Below are positions 37,420 through 45,245 of a stretch of 64,000 nucleotides of DNA, piece after piece. The notes under the pieces were generated by a model. It ran no database searches. It was not told the origin of the DNA and saw only the letters and a program-made list of their open reading frames with translations. The position numbers were made by a program, and so were the translations under genes. The DNA is from Gillisella vitis (GTDB lineage Bacteria > Pseudomonadota > Alphaproteobacteria > Rhizobiales > Rhizobiaceae), in NCBI RefSeq assembly GCF_001541345.2, contig NZ_LMVL02000001.1, forward strand, positions 372,001 to 436,000, in the 5' to 3' direction. How positions within the stretch are numbered: the stretch's first letter is position 1; the number at the start of each line of letters is the position of its first letter.

Positions 37420-39018
37420 ATGGCCAAATCTGACCAATATGTCTTATCGATCGATCTTGGCACCAGTGGCTGCAAAGTCGGATTGGTGTCGACGACAGGA
37501 CACGTGGTTGCCTGGGCGTTTCGGTCGGTTCCGCTCCAGGTGATCGACACGATCGGGGCAGAGCAGGACCCCTCACAGTGGTGGAACGCCTTCATCGAGG
37601 CAAGCCAGGACGTACTGAGCCAGAGTGCGGTATTGCGCCAGAATATTGTTGCGATCTGTTCATCCACGCAAGGGGAGGGAACCGTTGCCGTTGACCGTGA
37701 TGGCAATGTGCTGATGAACGCGATTATCTGGCTCGATATGCGCGGCGCCCGCTATCTGAAGAAGGAAATGCGGGGGGCAATGAAGGTCGCGGGCTATGAT
37801 GCGATCAAGTTGCAGAAATGGTTGAGGCTGTGTGGTGGCGCCCCGGCTTTGTCCGGCAAGGACCCAGCGGGCCACATGCTGCTGATCCGCGATGCTTTTC
37901 CTGATATTTACGAGAAGACCTACAAGTTTCTCAACGTTCTCGATTTCTTCAATTTGCGGCTGACGGGCCGGTTTTGCGCCACGCAGGATTCCATTCTCAC
38001 CTCCTGGGTGACGGACAACCGCGATGTCAACCATATCCGCTATGATGACGGGTTGATCGGTGCCAGCGGGATCGACAAGGCGAAATTTCCCGATCTCGTC
38101 AGGTGTACGGATATCGTTGGAACCCTGCTTCCTTCGGTTGCCGATCTGTTGGGCCTATCGCCGAAAACGCCTGTCGTGGCCGGTGCCATCGACAATTCAG
38201 CCGCCGCCATCGGCGCTGGAACGCTGGCCGATTATGACGCCCATCTCTACATGGGGTCATCGTCCTGGATCTCGGCCCATGTGCCTTTCAAGAAAACCAG
38301 TGTCATGGACCAGATCACATCGGTTCCTTGTCCGGTGCCATCGAAATACCTGATGATCGCCATGCAATCGAGCGGCGCGAGTAATATCGCCTTCCTGAAG
38401 GACCGGATCGTCTTCCATGACGATGGCCTGATCGATTCCGAACCGACCCCGGACACCTACAGGCTTCTCGATGAGATTGCCGCCCGCACCCCTGCGGGAG
38501 CGGCTGGCATGATGTATCTGCCCTGGCTTTTCGGCGAACGCTGCCCGGTGGATGATCCGACCCTTCGGGCCGGTATCTTCAACATGAGCATGGAGCATAA
38601 CCGCGAGACGCTGGTGAGGGCGGTCTTCGAAGGCGTGGCGCTCAATACACGCTGGATGATGAAGCCGGTCTCGCGATTTCTCGGTCGCAGGCCTGAGGCA
38701 ATCACCATGATCGGCGGTGGCGCAATGTCGCCGGCCTGGTGCCAGATCTTCGCGGATGTTCTGGGTGTCCAGATCCGCCAGCCGCATGATCCGATGAAAG
38801 CCAATGCCCGCGGTGCGGCCTTCATCGGGGCTGTGGGGCTCGGCCTCCTCCAGTTCGATGATGTCGCGCGCCATGTGGTGATCGACCGGATCTATGAGCC
38901 TGATCCGGCAACGCAGAGGCTCTACGACGAGCGCTTCGGTATCTTCACGGAACTCCATCGGCGCCTGGCGCCGCTTTACAAACGTCTAAACGGATCAAAG
39001 GGCAAGATTCATGGCTAA
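37420..39018 (+). CDS. FGGY-family carbohydrate kinase
   Basis: Sugar or polyol kinase of the FGGY family, 532 residues from the ATG at 37420. That start puts the phosphate-1 motif SIDLGTSGCKVGLV eight residues in, as in xylulokinases. ATG 37375 and GTG 37357 are also in frame and no start has a strong ribosome-binding site. Other landmarks are IWLDMRG with the family's substrate aspartate region (about 105), VVAGAIDNSAAAIGAG for the adenosine/phosphate-2 site (about 265), and the C-terminal TMIGGGAMSPAWCQIFADVLG motif. It overlaps the following aldolase gene by eight bases, and together they suggest phosphorylation and then carbon-carbon cleavage of a ketose or polyol. Substrate unknown. Confidence 0.9.
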   Translation: MAKSDQYVLSIDLGTSGCKVGLVSTTGHVVAWAFRSVPLQVIDTIGAEQDPSQWWNAFIEASQDVLSQSAVLRQNIVAICSSTQGEGTVAVDRDGNVLMNAIIWLDMRGARYLKKEMRGAMKVAGYDAIKLQKWLRLCGGAPALSGKDPAGHMLLIRDAFPDIYEKTYKFLNVLDFFNLRLTGRFCATQDSILTSWVTDNRDVNHIRYDDGLIGASGIDKAKFPDLVRCTDIVGTLLPSVADLLGLSPKTPVVAGAIDNSAAAIGAGTLADYDAHLYMGSSSWISAHVPFKKTSVMDQITSVPCPVPSKYLMIAMQSSGASNIAFLKDRIVFHDDGLIDSEPTPDTYRLLDEIAARTPAGAAGMMYLPWLFGERCPVDDPTLRAGIFNMSMEHNRETLVRAVFEGVALNTRWMMKPVSRFLGRRPEAITMIGGGAMSPAWCQIFADVLGVQIRQPHDPMKANARGAAFIGAVGLGLLQFDDVARHVVIDRIYEPDPATQRLYDERFGIFTELHRRLAPLYKRLNGSKGKIHG

Positions 39019-39664
39019 ATTCATGGCCCAGCGGCAGGAGATTGCCGATATGAGCCGCTATTTCGCGGATAATGGCTATTTTGCCGGAACCGGCGGCAAT
39101 ATCGGCGTCCGCGTCGATAGAAAATTGATGGCGGTCACCCCCTCGGCCTCCGACTACTCCACGGTCGAGGCGAAAGACGTGGTGATCCTTGATATCGAGA
39201 CCCTCGATATTGTCGAGGGCGACAAGACGCCGACCATTGAAAAAGGACTGCATGCCAGGATGCTCCTTATGCATCCTAACCGTCATGCCAGCGTTCATAC
39301 ACATCAGCCCATAGCAAGCGCCGTTGCGCTGCTGCATGAAAGCCTGCCCTGGCCAAGGGGCAGCGATCTTGGGGCGCTTGGACCCCTTGTCGCACTTATT
39401 CCCTACAGGCCGTCGGGTACGGGAATGCTGGCAAAGATTTTTGCGAAGTCTCTGCGGCCTGACATCTTTGCGTATCTTCTGGCCAGCCACGGCGTCATCT
39501 GTGCAGGGGCTGATCTCAAGACCGCAGCAGGCATGATCCGCAAGATCGAAGCCGCCGCCGCCGCCCACCTTCGCGACCGCATCAACAAACACGTCAACCT
39601 CGATCGGCAACTCCAGGCGTTCATTCTGAACGTTCTGGACAAGGCTGAGACCAAGGGAGCTTGA
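39011..39664 (+). CDS. Class II aldolase/adducin family protein (metal site intact)
   Basis: 217-residue zinc- or other metal-dependent aldolase/epimerase fold, as in fuculose-phosphate aldolase and ribulose-phosphate 4-epimerase. The metal site is complete: HTH in ASVHTHQPIASAVALL (about 96-98) and the third histidine in LASHGVICAG (about 157). An acidic residue that can serve as base lies in PTIEKGLHARMLL. The GTGGNIG motif near residue 27 matches the phosphate-binding loop. It overlaps the kinase gene by eight bases and lies one base before the aminotransferase gene, so the three are one translation unit. Likely cleaves the product of the kinase. Confidence 0.9.
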   Translation: MAKFMAQRQEIADMSRYFADNGYFAGTGGNIGVRVDRKLMAVTPSASDYSTVEAKDVVILDIETLDIVEGDKTPTIEKGLHARMLLMHPNRHASVHTHQPIASAVALLHESLPWPRGSDLGALGPLVALIPYRPSGTGMLAKIFAKSLRPDIFAYLLASHGVICAGADLKTAAGMIRKIEAAAAAHLRDRINKHVNLDRQLQAFILNVLDKAETKGA

Positions 39665-39665
39665 A

Positions 39666-41126
39666 ATGAACATGGCAGCTCGTAACGCAGAACTTTCCTA
39701 CAGCATCAGGGCCTGGCCGGATAATAAAGACCTCATGGACCGGCTGAATGCGCTGCTGAAGCAACCACCCAAAGGCATTTCCAAGTCCAATATGCCCAAG
39801 GTGCTCGATTATTTCGAACAGAAATGCCAGACCTCGAAGGCCTGGGCCGCACGGGCGGCGGAGGTTATTCCGGGCGGGGTCCAGCATAATCTCGCCTTCA
39901 ATTATCCGTTTCCCATTGCAGCCACCAAAGTCGATGGCGCCTATATGTGGGATGCGGATGGCAATCGCTATACCGACTTTTTGCAGGCGGGCGGCCCGAC
40001 ATTGCTTGGCTCCAACTATCTGCCAGTGCGTGAAAAAGTGCATCAACTGATCGACGAATGCGGTCCGGTGACGGGCCTGCTTCACGAATACGAATTTAAG
40101 CTGGCCGAGATTATCCGCAAATTCATGCCGGGCATTGAAATGTTCCGCATGCTCGGTTCCGGCACGGAAGCCTGCATGGGGGCCATCCGCTTAGCCCGTG
40201 CTCATACCGGCAAAAAATGGGTGATCAAGGTTGGCGGCGACTATCATGGCTGGAGCGACCAGATGGTCTATGGCATGCGGGTGCCTGGCACCGGTCGGCG
40301 CGAAGCAACGGGCATTCCCAAAGGCGTTACCGGCTATACCCAGGAAGTTTTCCCCAATGAGATTGGCACGCTCCGGCGAAAGCTGATGCTGAACCGTATT
40401 CGCGGTGGCACGGCAGCGGTTATTCTCGAGCCTCTGGGGCCGGAAAGCGGCACGCGGCCTGTGACGCCTGAATACAACCGCGAAGTTCGCAAACTCTGCG
40501 ACGAATTCGGCGCTTTGCTGATCTTCGACGAAGTTGTCACCGGTTTTCGTGTCGGCATGGGTGGTGCGCAAGGCTATTTCAACGTGACGCCCGATATCAC
40601 AGTGTTCGGCAAGTGCCTCACCGGTGGTTATCTGATGGCTGGCGGGATCGGCGGTCGCAAGGATATCATGATGACGCTGGTCGGGGGTATCGGCACCTCG
40701 AGTAAGCGCGCCTTTGTCGGCGGCACGCTTTCGGCCAATCCATTGTCTTGCGTTGCTGGTTACTATGCAATCGAGGAAATGGCGCGCACCAATGCGCCGG
40801 TTGTTGCCGGACGAGCTGGCGACCGGCTGGCCAAGGGCTTGAAGGAAATCCTCAACCGGCTCGGCCTTCCCTATGTGGTCTATAATATGGGCTCCATCGT
40901 TCATCTGCAGACGTCCGCCGTGCTGTTGATGAGCATGCGCAACCCGATCAAGCTGATGCGCGAAGCCAATCCCCGCAAACACCTGATGGAAGAGATGGGG
41001 GCAGCCTATATGGCCCACGGCATCCTGACCCTGGTGGGTAGCCGCATCTATACCAGTATGGCGGACACCGATGAGGTGATCGACGATGCCCTTGAGCGTT
41101 TTGAAACCGTTTTCCGTTTGGTGTGA
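39666..41126 (+). CDS. Class III aminotransferase, glutamate-1-semialdehyde aminomutase-like
   Basis: 486-residue PLP enzyme of the aminotransferase class III family. It shows GGPTLLGSNY and the SGTEACMGAIRLARAHTG cofactor-phosphate region (about 165-182), the GDYHGWSD motif, LIFDEVVTGFRVG with the PLP-ring aspartate (about 285), and the Schiff-base lysine in TVFGKCLTGGYLMAGG (about 318). A 40-residue N-terminal extension precedes the usual start of the fold. The closest recognised relatives in layout are glutamate-1-semialdehyde aminomutases, but such genes also act on other amino-aldehydes and amino-acids. In this operon it probably transaminates an aldehyde or keto product of the aldolase. 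Substrate unknown. Confidence 0.9.
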   Translation: MNMAARNAELSYSIRAWPDNKDLMDRLNALLKQPPKGISKSNMPKVLDYFEQKCQTSKAWAARAAEVIPGGVQHNLAFNYPFPIAATKVDGAYMWDADGNRYTDFLQAGGPTLLGSNYLPVREKVHQLIDECGPVTGLLHEYEFKLAEIIRKFMPGIEMFRMLGSGTEACMGAIRLARAHTGKKWVIKVGGDYHGWSDQMVYGMRVPGTGRREATGIPKGVTGYTQEVFPNEIGTLRRKLMLNRIRGGTAAVILEPLGPESGTRPVTPEYNREVRKLCDEFGALLIFDEVVTGFRVGMGGAQGYFNVTPDITVFGKCLTGGYLMAGGIGGRKDIMMTLVGGIGTSSKRAFVGGTLSANPLSCVAGYYAIEEMARTNAPVVAGRAGDRLAKGLKEILNRLGLPYVVYNMGSIVHLQTSAVLLMSMRNPIKLMREANPRKHLMEEMGAAYMAHGILTLVGSRIYTSMADTDEVIDDALERFETVFRLV

Positions 41127-41127
41127 C

Positions 41128-41781
41128 ATGCTTATGAAAGTCGATAATGCCTATATCGAAGAGGCTCTTGGCCGGGCGGCAGCCCGACTGGCGGGAAAAG
41201 GGCTTCTCAAACCGGGTGATGTGCTGTCGCAGCGTATTCCCGAACAAAACGCCTTTGTGAGTGTCCGCATCAACTCCGGGCAGGACGTGCCGGATGCATT
41301 CGAATGGACAAGCCTTTCGGCGACACCGCAGGACTTGCATCATCGCATCTATCGCGCCCGGCCGGATGTGGGTGCCATTGCCTCCGGCGGGTTGACCTGG
41401 ACATCAGCGCTGGCGCGTCTCGACCTTTCCATGCCGGCGATTTTTGATGAGCAGATCCGTCATCTGGGTCTTGAGGCAAAGCGTTTGGGCATGTGCTCGA
41501 CCGATGACCCGACAAAGGCCTTGTCGAACGGCGCCAATGCCTATTGCCTGGATGACATGGCGCTGTGCTTTGGCATGGGGCTTGAGCGCCTGCTGCTGAA
41601 TATCGAGATCCTCGAAAAATGTGCTGAATGCTTCATTCTCGCGCACAGTGCCACGGTCAAGGTCAAGCAGATCCCATGGCTGATCAGGTTCATTGCCAAT
41701 GGTCGTCTGAAGAAAGATCAGAAGGAGGCGGCAGACCGGCATCTTCGCGGAGAAAGATCGATCATGAAGGCTGGATACTGA
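41128..41781 (+). CDS. Degenerate class II aldolase-fold protein (metal ligands lost)
   Basis: 217-residue paralogue-like protein with the class II aldolase fold: LGRAAARLAGKGLLKPGDVLSQRI at the start and DLHHRIYRARPDVGAIA at about 71-87. Where the family has the HxH metal motif after RPDVGAV, this protein reads ASGGLTWTSALA. The third histidine of the usual NHG motif is also missing (the region reads NAYCLDDMALCFG). The base glutamate before LH appears replaced as well. It is therefore probably not an aldolase by itself and may be a structural or regulatory partner of the intact aldolase in the same operon. ATG 41128 is two bases after the aminotransferase stop; ATG 41134 is an alternative. 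An earlier in-frame start at 41086 overlaps the aminotransferase. Confidence 0.75.
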   Translation: MLMKVDNAYIEEALGRAAARLAGKGLLKPGDVLSQRIPEQNAFVSVRINSGQDVPDAFEWTSLSATPQDLHHRIYRARPDVGAIASGGLTWTSALARLDLSMPAIFDEQIRHLGLEAKRLGMCSTDDPTKALSNGANAYCLDDMALCFGMGLERLLLNIEILEKCAECFILAHSATVKVKQIPWLIRFIANGRLKKDQKEAADRHLRGERSIMKAGY

Positions 41782-41991
41782 ATGAAGCGCGCCACCGGCT
41801 TTCCAATCATGGCGGGCGGCAGGGCAATGGTGCGATTGCTGCGAGAAAGCTGTCTTTTGCCGTGCCGGACCGTCCGCAGAGGATCTTTTGAGGTCATTTT
41901 TTGATCAGCTCAGGCCAAGCAGGAAGTCAGATATTTCGAAGCGTTTCTTCCATCTGTTACGATATTACCCATAAAAATATAGGGGTTCAGA

Positions 41992-43041
41992 ATGCAAGAG
42001 ACCATGCTCGTCACGGGTGGGAGCGGATTTGTCGCCAGCCATGTCATTCTCCAGCTTCTTGAAATGGATGCCACTGTGCATACCACGGTCAGAAGCCTGC
42101 GCAATGTGGCCAAGACCAGGCCGTTGACCGATATGCAGGCCCGCTTTCCGGGGAGGTTGACGCTCTATGAGGCCGACCTTCTGACCCCTGGTTCTTTCGA
42201 TGCCGCAATGGCTGGCTGCGCGATTGTTTTCCACGTCGCATCGCCTTTCAAGCTGCCGGAAAAAATCAAGGATGGGCAGCGTGAAATGGTGGAACCTGCC
42301 CTTCAAGGCACCCGGAATGTTCTTGGCAGCGTCAACAGGACTGAAAGTGTCCGGCGCGTGGTGATGACATCGACAATTGGTGCCATCTTTGGCGATTATA
42401 TCGATGTCCGATCGATGAAGAATAACACGGTTGCCGAGGACTATTTCAATACGTCAAGCAATGTTCAAAATAACCCCTACCATTATTCCAAGGTTCTGGC
42501 GGAAAAAGAAGCCTGGAAGATCCAGGGGGAGCAAAACCGCTGGAGCCTGACGACCATCAATCCCGGCATGATCCTCGGCCCTTCCTTGACGCCCGCCTCC
42601 GAATCTGGCTCGCTCTTTCTGCTGGACGAGATGTTCAAGGGATGTTTTTTCTACGGCATGCCGGATCTCAGTCTCGCATGTGTGGATGTTCGCGACGTGG
42701 CGCAGGCCCATATTCGGGCGGCGCTGAACCCTGACGCAAAAGGGCGTTATATTCTGGCGGAAAACCATACCCGGACCTTCCTGGAAATCGCCGGTTATGC
42801 ACGCCGATTTCATCCGAAACCTTATCTCTTGCCTTCCTGGCAGATCCCCAATCCGGTGGTCCGGCTGATCGGGCCGCTGTTTGGCCTGACGCAGGCATAT
42901 ATGACCAACCATCTCGGCATTCGCTTTGCTCTGGATAACCGGCGCAGCCAATCTGAGTTGGGTATCGTCTACCGGCCATTCGAACAGACGATGGCGGATC
43001 ATTATCGCGGTTGGGCGCAACAGCGTGCCGCGATGGCGTAA
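41992..43041 (+). CDS. NAD(P)-dependent epimerase/dehydratase, dihydroflavonol reductase-like
   Basis: 349-residue extended SDR with an N-terminal Rossmann motif TGGSGFVASHVI and catalytic YHYSK (Y about 164, K 168) within PYHYSKVLAEKEAW. The serine of the triad lies in VVMTSTIGAIFG. Overall the order resembles dihydroflavonol-4-reductase and cinnamoyl-CoA reductase-like proteins, which reduce ketones or aldehydes on aromatic or steroid-like substrates. It is 210 bases downstream of the degenerate aldolase in the same direction; the gap contains no terminator and only a doubtful 40-codon frame. Probably the same transcript. Confidence 0.88.
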   Translation: MQETMLVTGGSGFVASHVILQLLEMDATVHTTVRSLRNVAKTRPLTDMQARFPGRLTLYEADLLTPGSFDAAMAGCAIVFHVASPFKLPEKIKDGQREMVEPALQGTRNVLGSVNRTESVRRVVMTSTIGAIFGDYIDVRSMKNNTVAEDYFNTSSNVQNNPYHYSKVLAEKEAWKIQGEQNRWSLTTINPGMILGPSLTPASESGSLFLLDEMFKGCFFYGMPDLSLACVDVRDVAQAHIRAALNPDAKGRYILAENHTRTFLEIAGYARRFHPKPYLLPSWQIPNPVVRLIGPLFGLTQAYMTNHLGIRFALDNRRSQSELGIVYRPFEQTMADHYRGWAQQRAAMA

Positions 43042-43096
43042 TGCCAAGCCGAAACCGATTTAAGGAATGATGCAGTCATCAGGTAGGAGATCGATC

Positions 43097-43897
43097 ATGC
43101 ATTTCTCAGGGAAGGTTATTTTGATCGTCGGCGCTTCCTCCGGCATGGGGCGGCTGCTTGCCCTGCGGCTTGCAGGCGAGGGTGCCAAGGTGATCGTTAC
43201 GGCGCGGCGTGAGCCGATGCTCATCGAATTGTCCGAGGATATCATTAGCGCCGGTGGCGAGTGCCTGGCCATCGCGGCTGATGCAACCGATGCGGCGGCG
43301 GCTGCCGAGGTGGTGAAAACGGTGATCGATCACTATGGCCGGATCGACATGATCTATCTTAACGCAGGCGGTGCACCTGCCCTGGATATGCGGCTGATGA
43401 GTGCCGTTGAGGTTAACGCCTGCATGCGTTTGAATTATGATGTTGTGGTCAATTATATCTTCCCGGTTTTGAAGCAGATGATGCGACAGGGCGGCGGCTA
43501 TGTCGCCCATACCAATTCGTTAGCCGGGTTTCTCGGCGTGCCGCTTCAAGGCCCTTATTCAGCAGCCAAGGGAGCGGCGATGCTGCTCATCGACACCTGC
43601 CGCATCGAATTTGCCCGCTATGGCATCACGTTCACCACCATCTATCCGGGGTTTGTCGCCACCGAGGCAACGGCTGGTGACGGGATGCCTGCGCCTCTTG
43701 AGATTTCGGCGGACAAGGCCGTTGATCATATCCTCTATGCGCTGAGACATGAGAAGGCGGATTATCTCTTCCCTTTCACCATGCGCTGGTTAATCCGGCT
43801 CGCCCATATTTTGCCCAAGCCTCTAACGCGGTGGATTTTGGGCAAGTCGATGCCGGACTTGCCCGAGATCGGACATACGCAACCGATATCAACCTGA
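43097..43897 (+). CDS. Short-chain dehydrogenase/reductase (SDR)
   Basis: 266-residue classical SDR. NAD(P)-binding GASSGMGRLLA is near residue 11, with a basic AxxR in TARRE that favours NADP. The NAG motif reads YLNAGGAP. The catalytic serine lies in HTNSLAGF and the YxxxK pair in GPYSAAKGAA (Y about 155, K about 159). The C-terminal 60 residues have an extra hydrophobic helix (MRWLIRLAHILPKPLTRWILG) that may attach to membranes. ATG 43097 is chosen for GGAG at eight bases. It ends the plus-strand cluster; the convergent DUF1501 gene starts 121 bases further on. Substrate unknown. Confidence 0.88.
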   Translation: MHFSGKVILIVGASSGMGRLLALRLAGEGAKVIVTARREPMLIELSEDIISAGGECLAIAADATDAAAAAEVVKTVIDHYGRIDMIYLNAGGAPALDMRLMSAVEVNACMRLNYDVVVNYIFPVLKQMMRQGGGYVAHTNSLAGFLGVPLQGPYSAAKGAAMLLIDTCRIEFARYGITFTTIYPGFVATEATAGDGMPAPLEISADKAVDHILYALRHEKADYLFPFTMRWLIRLAHILPKPLTRWILGKSMPDLPEIGHTQPIST

Positions 43898-44018
43898 CAG
43901 GTGGTTTTTGAGCGCCTCACCACGTTCTGGCGTGATAAAGGCCTGGTCGAGTCTCGGCACGAAAGTCTTTCAGGGGAGCATGGAACCTGCCAGACTCTCG
44001 TGCTGTAGATCTCTGGTT

Positions 44019-45242
44019 TTATACGATGAGGCCCTTCATCGGCTGAACACTCTCCGAGCCTGGAAACACAACACTTGCCAGATGACCAGCACTGGCACCG
44101 AGAAGATCGACCGCCATGCCTTTGATCACGGCGCGGATGTCGGTGGTGGCGGCCAGATCGCGGCCTTCGAACAGTTGGTTCTGCTTGAGGCCCGGCCAAT
44201 CGGTGATGACGCGGCCACCCCGTACGGCACCGCCAGCGAGGAAGGCGGTCGTGCCGGTGCCGTGGTCGGTTCCGTCAGTGCCGTTGATGCGTGCCGTGCG
44301 ACCGAACTCCGTTGCAACGATGATCGCCGTATCCTTCCATGCGGGTCCAAGTTCCTGCTCGAAAGCGGCAATCGAATTGTCCAGGCCAGCCAGAAGCTTT
44401 GCCAGCCGGTCGATTTCCTGCGCGTGGGTGTCCCATCCCTCAAAAGCCAGCGCCGCCACACGCGGGCCATCCGGTTGGGCCAGCAACCGGGCAGCGCCGC
44501 GAGCCATCTGCTCCATGCCGTTAGGGTCGCCGGGGCCGCCCTTTGATTTCATGTCGAGGCCGGATGCGATCTTGCCGGTCTGGATGCCTTCGATCAAAAG
44601 TTTCGAGAGCATTGGGTCCGTGCGGCCATAAAGATCCATCAGGCGCGGCGCAAGATCGCCGTCAGCGGGTCTGAGCACGGACGGCGCCCAGCCGAGCACC
44701 GGTGCCTTGCCGCGAATGACGAGGGGTGCGGTTGCCCCAACGGAAAGCCCTTGCACCCGCTCTGCCGCACCGGGAACGATCTTGTCACCGGCTGGCAGTC
44801 CTTCAAGCAGGCGGTTCATCCAGCCGGTTTCGACATGGCCCGGGGTCGGAAAGCCGGATTCCAGCACATCCTGTCCATCGAAATGCGAGCGCTCACGGTA
44901 GGCGGTGGCACTGGCATGCACCACGGCGGCCTGATTGGCGCGGAACAGGCGTTGGAAATTCGGCATCGAGGGGTGCAATCCGAAAAAGCCGTCGAGCGGC
45001 AGCACCGGCTTATCTCCATCCAGCCTGAGCGCAATCGACTGGCGCAGGCCTTCATAATCGGGATCACCGATGGGCGGTACGGCGGTCAGCCCATCCAGCG
45101 CGCCGCGCAGGATGATGGTGACGAAGCGCGGATCGCGCCCGCCAGCCGCATGAGCAAAGCGGGGCATGAAGGCCCAGGCAAACAAGGCGCCGGATGTGCC
45201 GAGAACGGCGCGGCGGATGGGGGAGAGGTTTTCGCACAGCAT
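44019..45242 (-). CDS. DUF1501 family protein, Tat-exported
   Basis: 407-residue protein with a twin-arginine signal (SPIRRAVLGTSGALFAWAF, ending AHAAG near residue 33) and the DUF1501 domain. This is a sulfatase/phosphatase-like fold whose members in this pairing have no proven activity. Visible pieces are FVTIILRGALDGL, GFFGLHPSMPNFQRLF, FEGWDTHAQE with conserved histidine, EFGRTARINGTDGTDHGTGTTAFL, and GRDLAATTDIRAVIKGM. The partner DUF1800 protein gene ends only four bases before the start (45246 and 45242), so they are cotranscribed. Function unknown; envelope location likely. Confidence 0.9.
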   Translation of the reverse strand: MLCENLSPIRRAVLGTSGALFAWAFMPRFAHAAGGRDPRFVTIILRGALDGLTAVPPIGDPDYEGLRQSIALRLDGDKPVLPLDGFFGLHPSMPNFQRLFRANQAAVVHASATAYRERSHFDGQDVLESGFPTPGHVETGWMNRLLEGLPAGDKIVPGAAERVQGLSVGATAPLVIRGKAPVLGWAPSVLRPADGDLAPRLMDLYGRTDPMLSKLLIEGIQTGKIASGLDMKSKGGPGDPNGMEQMARGAARLLAQPDGPRVAALAFEGWDTHAQEIDRLAKLLAGLDNSIAAFEQELGPAWKDTAIIVATEFGRTARINGTDGTDHGTGTTAFLAGGAVRGGRVITDWPGLKQNQLFEGRDLAATTDIRAVIKGMAVDLLGASAGHLASVVFPGSESVQPMKGLIV

Positions 45243-45245
45243 GGT

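Noticed and set aside
39011..41781. Recent tandem duplication of the two aldolase-fold genes
   Set aside because: They share only scattered fold positions and are separated by the aminotransferase gene, so any common origin is old.
41782..41904. 40-codon frame directly after the degenerate aldolase
   Set aside because: No ribosome-binding site of its own and an arginine-rich peptide typical of out-of-frame reading of GC-rich DNA.
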